A stretch of 18,121 nt of DNA from Onstottus_A sp036505875 (lineage in GTDB: Bacteria; Acidobacteriota; Blastocatellia; UBA7656): positions 1 to 18,121 of the forward strand of contig DASXSR010000126.1 of assembly GCA_036505875.1 (NCBI GenBank), in the 5' to 3' direction. How positions within the stretch are numbered: position 1 is the first letter of the stretch; each line of letters begins with the position of its first letter. The translations under genes were made by a program, and so were the position numbers. Under the pieces are notes generated by a model. It was not told the DNA's origin. It saw nothing but the letters and a program-made list of their open reading frames with translations, and ran no database searches. Positions 14,819 through 18,121 of the stretch are shown here, piece after piece.

Positions 14819-14860
14819 GAATCGAAGATAGAGGATAGAGGATTGAGAATAGAGAAGAGG
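14819..14860 (+). repeat. Left heptamer array after actC
   Basis: Six consecutive 7-mers begin on the base after the actC stop: GAATCGA, AGATAGA, GGATAGA, GGATTGA, GAATAGA, GAAGAGG. A 17-nt portion (14838-14854) is the exact reverse complement of 15072-15088 in the right array. Together the two arrays bracket the four-helix-bundle remnant. Confidence 0.85.
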
Positions 14861-14873
14861 AGGCAAAGGAAAG

Positions 14874-15052
14874 ATGGCTGAAATAAGAAGCTTCAGGGAT
14901 CTGGATGTCTACAAACTTACATTGAGTGAAGCAAAGCGCATATTCGTGGTGACGCGGAGCTTTCCGGCTGAAGAGAAATACTGGCTCACCGATCAGATTA
15001 AATGATACAGCGCGCTGAGAATTTCTGCAGAACAAAAAGAGAGTCATTGGAT
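14874..15052 (+). pseudogene. Truncated four-helix-bundle (S23/IVP-type) protein remnant
   Basis: An ATG at 14874 with AGGA just upstream opens a 43-codon frame: RSFRDLDVYKL, then SEAKRIFVVTRSFPAEEKY and WLTDQIK, stopping at 15003-15005. This is the N-terminal half of the four-helix-bundle family first seen as proteins of 23S rRNA intervening sequences (pattern DLDVWK, FPxEEKYxLTxQIRRA). The frame after the TGA still reads SALRISAE, faintly like the RRSARSISANIAE that should follow, so the stop looks like a mutation of an Arg codon. Later homology is gone and the sequence passes into the right heptamer array. Normal members have 110-130 residues. It sits between two inverted arrays, as if carried with them, and interrupts actC-actD spacing. 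Confidence 0.8.
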
Positions 15053-15063
15053 AGGGAGCAATG

Positions 15064-15621
15064 ATGCAATCCTCTATTCTCAATCCTCAATCCTCGCGAC
15101 TTTACGGATTGATGGCAGAGTTTGAAGAACCAACTAGCTTGGTGCACGCGGCGCGGAGCGTGCGCGAAGAGGGTTACCAGAGGTTGGATGCGTATTCGCC
15201 GTTTCCGATAGAAGCACTCGACGAAGCACTCGCAATCAAACACACAAGGCTTCCATTGATTGTGTTGATAGGCGGATTAATCGGATGCCTTGGCGGCTTC
15301 TTGCTTTGCTACTGGGTTTCCACGACTGTTTATCCGCTCAACATCGGTGGGCGGCCCTTGAACAGTTGGCCGGCATTCATACCGGTGACTTTCGAGTGCA
15401 CGATATTGTTGGCCGCCCTCTCGGCTGTGCTCGGGATGCTGGCACTCAATGGCCTGCCGCAGCCTTATCACCCGGTGTTCAACGTTCCAAGTTTTGATCA
15501 GGCCAGCCGCAGTCGATTTTTTCTGTGCATTGAGGCGAGCGATCCTAAGTTTGATTTGAACGCGACGCGAGCCTTGCTCGGTGATCTCGGCGCCAGAGAA
15601 GTAAGCGAGGTTGAGTATTAA
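15064..15621 (+). CDS. actD: Alternative complex III subunit ActD (DUF3341)
   Basis: From ATG 15064 (GGGAG 5 nt upstream) the product has 185 residues; ATG 15061 is close to that ribosome site. The conserved domain begins LYGLMAEF at about residue 13 and continues with AARSVREEGY and LDAYSPFPIE. Two membrane helices follow (LPLIVLIGGLIGCLGGFLLC and FIPVTFECTILLAALSAVLG), with LPQPYHPVFN and a C-terminal domain ending DPKFDLNATRALLGDLGARE. ActD is a structural two-helix membrane subunit of ACIII. The first residues, MQSSILNPQSS, are encoded by the right heptamer array, not by an ancestral start. Starting at internal ATG 15112 would cut into the domain and is unlikely. It overlaps actE by 11 nt. 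Confidence 0.93.
   Translation: MQSSILNPQSSRLYGLMAEFEEPTSLVHAARSVREEGYQRLDAYSPFPIEALDEALAIKHTRLPLIVLIGGLIGCLGGFLLCYWVSTTVYPLNIGGRPLNSWPAFIPVTFECTILLAALSAVLGMLALNGLPQPYHPVFNVPSFDQASRSRFFLCIEASDPKFDLNATRALLGDLGAREVSEVEY
15067..15094 (-). repeat. Right heptamer array at the start of actD
   Basis: Four 7-mers, CAATCCT, CTATTCT, CAATCCT, CAATCCT, lie directly after the actD ATG. On the minus strand they read GGATTGA/GAATAGA, the same units as 14819-14860, in inverted orientation. They encode ActD residues 2-11. Confidence 0.87.
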
Positions 15622-16372
15622 GAAGCAGAACCACAAAGATACAAAGACACGAAGTCGCGCGAACAAGTTTTGTGCCGCTTTGTGTCTTAGTGTCTTAGTG
15701 GCGATCTCTGCGGCCTGTCGTCAAGACATGCACGATCAGCCCAAGTACCGCCCATTGAGACCAATCGATCAGATCGGCTCGATCAACGATGGCCGATCGG
15801 CTCGGCCACAAGTGGAGGGAACCGTCGCGCGCGGTCAGTTGAGAGACGATATCGAGTTTAACACCGGCAAGCTCGCGACGCAGGCTGCTGCCGGAGCCAG
15901 CTCCGCGCAGGCCGCGGCAAGAGCCCAAACTGCCGCAGCGCAGGAAGCAAAGCAAGCAGGCGTCACGCCAACCGGTGCGCCTCCGCCGGCATTTCAGGGT
16001 TTCGTGACTGAGTTCCCGATGCCGATCACCGCGGCTGACCTTGATCGAGGACAGGAGCGATTCAACATCTACTGTTCGGTCTGCCACGGTCGATTGGGAG
16101 ACGGATCGGGCATGATCGTGCGACGAGGCTTTCGCAAGCCGCCTTCTTTTCACGACGAGCGATTGCGCAACGCGCCGGTCGGCTACATCTTCGATGTCGA
16201 GACCAACGGTTTCGGCGCGATGCCGGATTATATCTCTCAAATCCCTCCCGAAGATCGGTGGCGAATCATTGCCTACATTCGCGCGCTGCAGTTAAGCCAG
16301 CGAGCGACACTCGCAGACGTGCCGGAGAGTGAGCGCGACAAATTAAAACCTCGAGAGGAACGTCAGCATTGA
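15611..16372 (+). CDS. actE: Alternative complex III subunit ActE, monoheme cytochrome c lipoprotein
   Basis: The start is TTG 15611, 11 nt inside the end of actD. The 253-residue product has a basic N-region, hydrophobic FCAALCLSVLVAIS and cysteine C36 in SAAC, a weak lipobox. Then follow QDMHDQPKYRPLRPID and SARPQVEGTVARGQLRDD, conserved in ActE, an alanine-rich segment (91-115) and a class I cytochrome c domain with CSVCH at 155-159 and probable axial Met204 in GAMPDY. ActE receives electrons from ActA and hands them on outside the membrane. The start is weak: GAGG directly abuts the TTG, so coupling with actD is likely. Most of the signal peptide is encoded by an inverted repeat (15631-15701). 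It overlaps actF by 4 nt. Confidence 0.92.
   Translation: MSIKKQNHKDTKTRSRANKFCAALCLSVLVAISAACRQDMHDQPKYRPLRPIDQIGSINDGRSARPQVEGTVARGQLRDDIEFNTGKLATQAAAGASSAQAAARAQTAAAQEAKQAGVTPTGAPPPAFQGFVTEFPMPITAADLDRGQERFNIYCSVCHGRLGDGSGMIVRRGFRKPPSFHDERLRNAPVGYIFDVETNGFGAMPDYISQIPPEDRWRIIAYIRALQLSQRATLADVPESERDKLKPREERQH
15631..15701. repeat. Inverted repeat forming the ActE signal-peptide coding region
   Basis: The arms 15631-15654 (CCACAAAGATACAAAGACAC, then GAAG) and 15678-15701 (CTTTGTGTCTTAGTGTCTTA, then GTGG) are reverse complements at 20 of 24 positions, with a 23-nt loop. CACAAAGACAC-type repeats of this sort occur as intergenic elements in various bacteria. Here both arms and the loop are translated: left arm as the Lys/Thr N-region, right arm as the hydrophobic core LCLSVLVA. 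Confidence 0.78.
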
Positions 16373-17589
16373 TCCAGATCGAAAAGGCTCCTCCTGAAGT
16401 GGACCAGTTTCAGCGTCGCGCGCTGATGGTGGGCGTTGTTGCGCTCGTCGTTTGCGTCGTCGGAGCAATCTTCGATCGCGACCAGTTTTTTCGCTCATAC
16501 CTGCTCGCTTACATTTTCTGGGTAGGCATTGCGCTCGGGTGTTTTGCGATTTTGATGGTACAGCACATGTCCGGCGGCGCGTGGGGTCTCGTGATCAGGC
16601 GCTCGCTCGAATCTGCGACTCGGACCTTCCCGCTGCTTGCGGTGTTGTTTTTGCCGCTCGCTTTCGGTGTTCGCTCAGTGTACCTGTGGGCGCGACCGCC
16701 GGTCGGGGCCAGCGAAGCGCTGAAGCATGCCCTGGCTCACAAGGCTTTGTATTTGAATGTGCCGTTTTTTCTCGGTAGGGCTGTCTTCTATTTCGCGGTG
16801 TGGAACCTATTGAGTTACTTCCTGAACAAATGGTCGCTCGAACAAGACCGGACTGGGGAGCGGCCCCTGACAACCAAACTCCAGAATTTGAGCGGGCCTG
16901 GACTGGTGCTATACGGATTAACGGTAACGTTTGCCTCAATTGATTGGGTGATGTCGCTCGAACCGCAGTGGTTCTCGACGATGTTCGGGGTCCTGGTGAT
17001 GGGCGGTCAGGGTTTGTCAGCTATGGCTTTCGTTATCGCCGTGATCGTGCTGCTATCGCAGTACAAACCGCTTTCCGAAGTGGTTAGGCCTTCGCACCTG
17101 CACGACCTCGGCAAGCTGATGCTCGCGTTTCTGATGCTATGGGCATATTTCGGGTTCTCGCAGTTTCTGATTATCTGGTCGGGAAACCTTCCTGATGAGA
17201 TCCCCTGGTACGTGCGCCGGCTGCAGTCGCCGTGGAGGTGGGTTGGCTTGGCGTTGATCGTGCTTCAATTCGCGCTGCCGTTTGTGTTGCTCTTGTCGCG
17301 CGAATTGAAGCGTAACGCCCGCAAGCTTGTGATTGTCGCGAGCGCGATCATCGTTATGCGGCTGGTTGACGTGATATGGCTCACTGATCCCGAGTTTCAC
17401 GAAGGCGCGTTTCGAATTCACTGGATGGACGTCGTTATGCCTATCGGTCTAGGCGGGTTGTGGCTGGCGTTTTTCGCATATCAGCTCAAAACCAGGCCGC
17501 TGCTTCCGATTGGCGATCCTTTTTTGGAGGGCGCGCTCGCGTACGCTGAGCGACACGAGCCCGCCGCGAGCCCGAAGTTTAAGCCTTGA
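16369..17589 (+). CDS. actF: Alternative complex III subunit ActF, second NrfD-like membrane subunit
   Basis: The TTG at 16369 overlaps the actE stop (TTGA), and AGAGGA lies about 8-10 nt upstream, giving 406 residues. About ten hydrophobic segments begin with RRALMVGVVALVVCVVGAIF. Family motifs include LLAYIFWVGIALGCFAILMV, MSGGAWGLVIRRSLE, LYGLTVTFASIDWVMSLEPQWFSTMFG, WAYFGFSQFLIIWSGNLPDE and WYVRRLQSPWRWVG. ActF pairs with ActC in the membrane; in the described complexes it is the smaller NrfD-like subunit, with a possible second proton path. Size and motifs are normal. A 22-bp inverted repeat begins two bases after the TGA. Confidence 0.95.
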   Translation: MIQIEKAPPEVDQFQRRALMVGVVALVVCVVGAIFDRDQFFRSYLLAYIFWVGIALGCFAILMVQHMSGGAWGLVIRRSLESATRTFPLLAVLFLPLAFGVRSVYLWARPPVGASEALKHALAHKALYLNVPFFLGRAVFYFAVWNLLSYFLNKWSLEQDRTGERPLTTKLQNLSGPGLVLYGLTVTFASIDWVMSLEPQWFSTMFGVLVMGGQGLSAMAFVIAVIVLLSQYKPLSEVVRPSHLHDLGKLMLAFLMLWAYFGFSQFLIIWSGNLPDEIPWYVRRLQSPWRWVGLALIVLQFALPFVLLLSRELKRNARKLVIVASAIIVMRLVDVIWLTDPEFHEGAFRIHWMDVVMPIGLGGLWLAFFAYQLKTRPLLPIGDPFLEGALAYAERHEPAASPKFKP

Positions 17590-17590
17590 G

Positions 17591-17644
17591 GTAGCATAGA
17601 CTTCAGTCTGTGCGCCGATGCATACAGACTGAAGTCTGTGCTAC
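17591..17644. repeat. 22-bp inverted repeat after actF
   Basis: The arms 17591-17612 (GTAGCATAGACTTCAGTCTG, then TG) and 17623-17644 pair at all 22 positions if two G-U pairs are allowed; the loop is 10 nt. It lies between actF and the next gene and has no T-run, so it may reduce but not end transcription. A single-arm copy is found at 4712-4738. Confidence 0.87.
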
Positions 17645-17660
17645 TCGCGCGCTGAATCAA

Positions 17661-18121
17661 ATGCCGGACAACGATACGAAACAGTCCACGCACAAGAATG
17701 CCGTGGGGGCAGGTGTGGGTCATGAAGTCAGTGACCTCAGGATAGGCCCAATCGTGTGGTTCTTGATCGGACTAGCGATTGCCACCATTGTGATCGGCTT
17801 GCTGGTTGTTGGCTTGTTCGACGCGTTCGAGAGCCGCGAAGAGAAGTCAAAAGCCGCGACCTCGCCGCTCTCCAGCGAGCGGCAAAAACTTCCGCCCGAG
17901 CCGCGGCTCCAGCTTGCACCCTCGACCGAGGAGCAGTTGGAGCGGAAGCTGCCGCCGGACATCAAGAAGGACAGCCCGCTACAGGAGATGAAGCGCTTGC
18001 GCGAACAAGAGAATGAGAAGCTGACAAGCTACGGCTGGGTGGATGAGAAAGCAGGTGTAGTAAGAATTCCAATTGAAGAAGCGAAGAAGCGTTTGTTGGA
18101 GAAGGGAATTCCGACGAGGAA
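17661..18121 (+). CDS. Membrane-anchored accessory protein of the ACIII/oxidase cluster, cut by the right edge
   Basis: ATG 17661 opens a frame that is still open at the last base (153 codons). A polar start is followed by EVSDLRIGPIVWFLIGLAIA and one transmembrane helix (about 28-52), then a Pro/Glu-rich periplasmic linker and a C-terminal motif: LTSYGWVDEKAGVVRIPIEE, then AKKRLLEKGIPTR. That last motif recurs in small proteins encoded between ACIII or cytochrome oxidase genes, often next to SCO1-like genes. The function is unknown; a role in assembly or anchoring is inferred. The start has no clear ribosome site. The end is probably only a few codons beyond the edge. Confidence 0.75.
   Translation, partial: MPDNDTKQSTHKNAVGAGVGHEVSDLRIGPIVWFLIGLAIATIVIGLLVVGLFDAFESREEKSKAATSPLSSERQKLPPEPRLQLAPSTEEQLERKLPPDIKKDSPLQEMKRLREQENEKLTSYGWVDEKAGVVRIPIEEAKKRLLEKGIPTR

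Noticed and set aside
14874..15052. Diversity-generating retroelement, because the four-helix-bundle family includes Avd
   Set aside because: There is no reverse transcriptase and no template/variable repeat pair; the fragment is a truncated relic.
17591..17644. Rho-independent terminator of the act operon
   Set aside because: The stem is strong but no T-run follows, the next gene continues in the same direction, and a sequence relative lies at 4712-4738, which fits a dispersed repeat.

Overview
The window reads as a chromosomal segment of a moderately GC-rich Gram-negative-type bacterium. The intact alternative complex III (ACIII, act) cluster, the Tat/lipoprotein signals and the many short palindromic or heptameric repeats between genes suit an Acidobacteriota-like genome (for example Blastocatellia). 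That assignment is inference: no rRNA or marker gene here settles it.

Layout. Positions 1-2965, minus strand: a RecQ-family helicase with a C-terminal phosphoribosyltransferase-like domain, then a type II toxin-antitoxin pair (PF09720-type antitoxin and RelE/ParE-type toxin, 4-nt overlap), then an unrecognised gene that runs off the left edge. Positions 3018-4641, plus strand: a single protein with a degenerate J-domain-like start, two PilZ-like domains and a response-regulator receiver. Positions 4731-7049, minus strand: a small zinc-ribbon protein and a secreted D-aminoacylase-like amidohydrolase that lacks the usual HxH metal motif. Positions 7176-8398, plus strand: a Cys/His-rich polytopic membrane protein and a DUF4160/DUF2442 pair. 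Positions 8422-8934, minus strand: a small doubtful gene with anti-sigma-like spacing and a tRNA-Glu(CUC) with its own promoter. Positions 9015-18121, plus strand: the act operon, actA-actB-actC-actD-actE-actF, followed by a membrane-anchored accessory protein cut by the right edge.

How it works together. ActA (five hemes), ActB (molybdopterin-oxidoreductase-like protein carrying Fe-S clusters), ActC and ActF (NrfD-type quinol subunits), ActD (two-helix membrane subunit) and ActE (monoheme cytochrome c) form a quinol:electron-acceptor oxidoreductase that replaces the bc1 complex. The next gene resembles small proteins found between act genes and cytochrome oxidase genes, so a terminal oxidase may follow outside the window.

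The most unusual signal is not a gene. Nearly every junction in the act operon holds a different short repeat element that begins at, or within a few bases of, a stop codon: a G-rich heptamer array after actA, a 31-bp inverted repeat after actB, an inverted pair of heptamer arrays enclosing a decayed four-helix-bundle gene after actC, a 24-nt inverted repeat after actD, and a 22-bp inverted repeat after actF. Several appear to have become coding: part of the ActB linker, the ActD N-terminus, the ActE signal peptide and the amidohydrolase C-terminus. The same families recur between other genes here (4712-4738, 5263-5359, 9188-9263).
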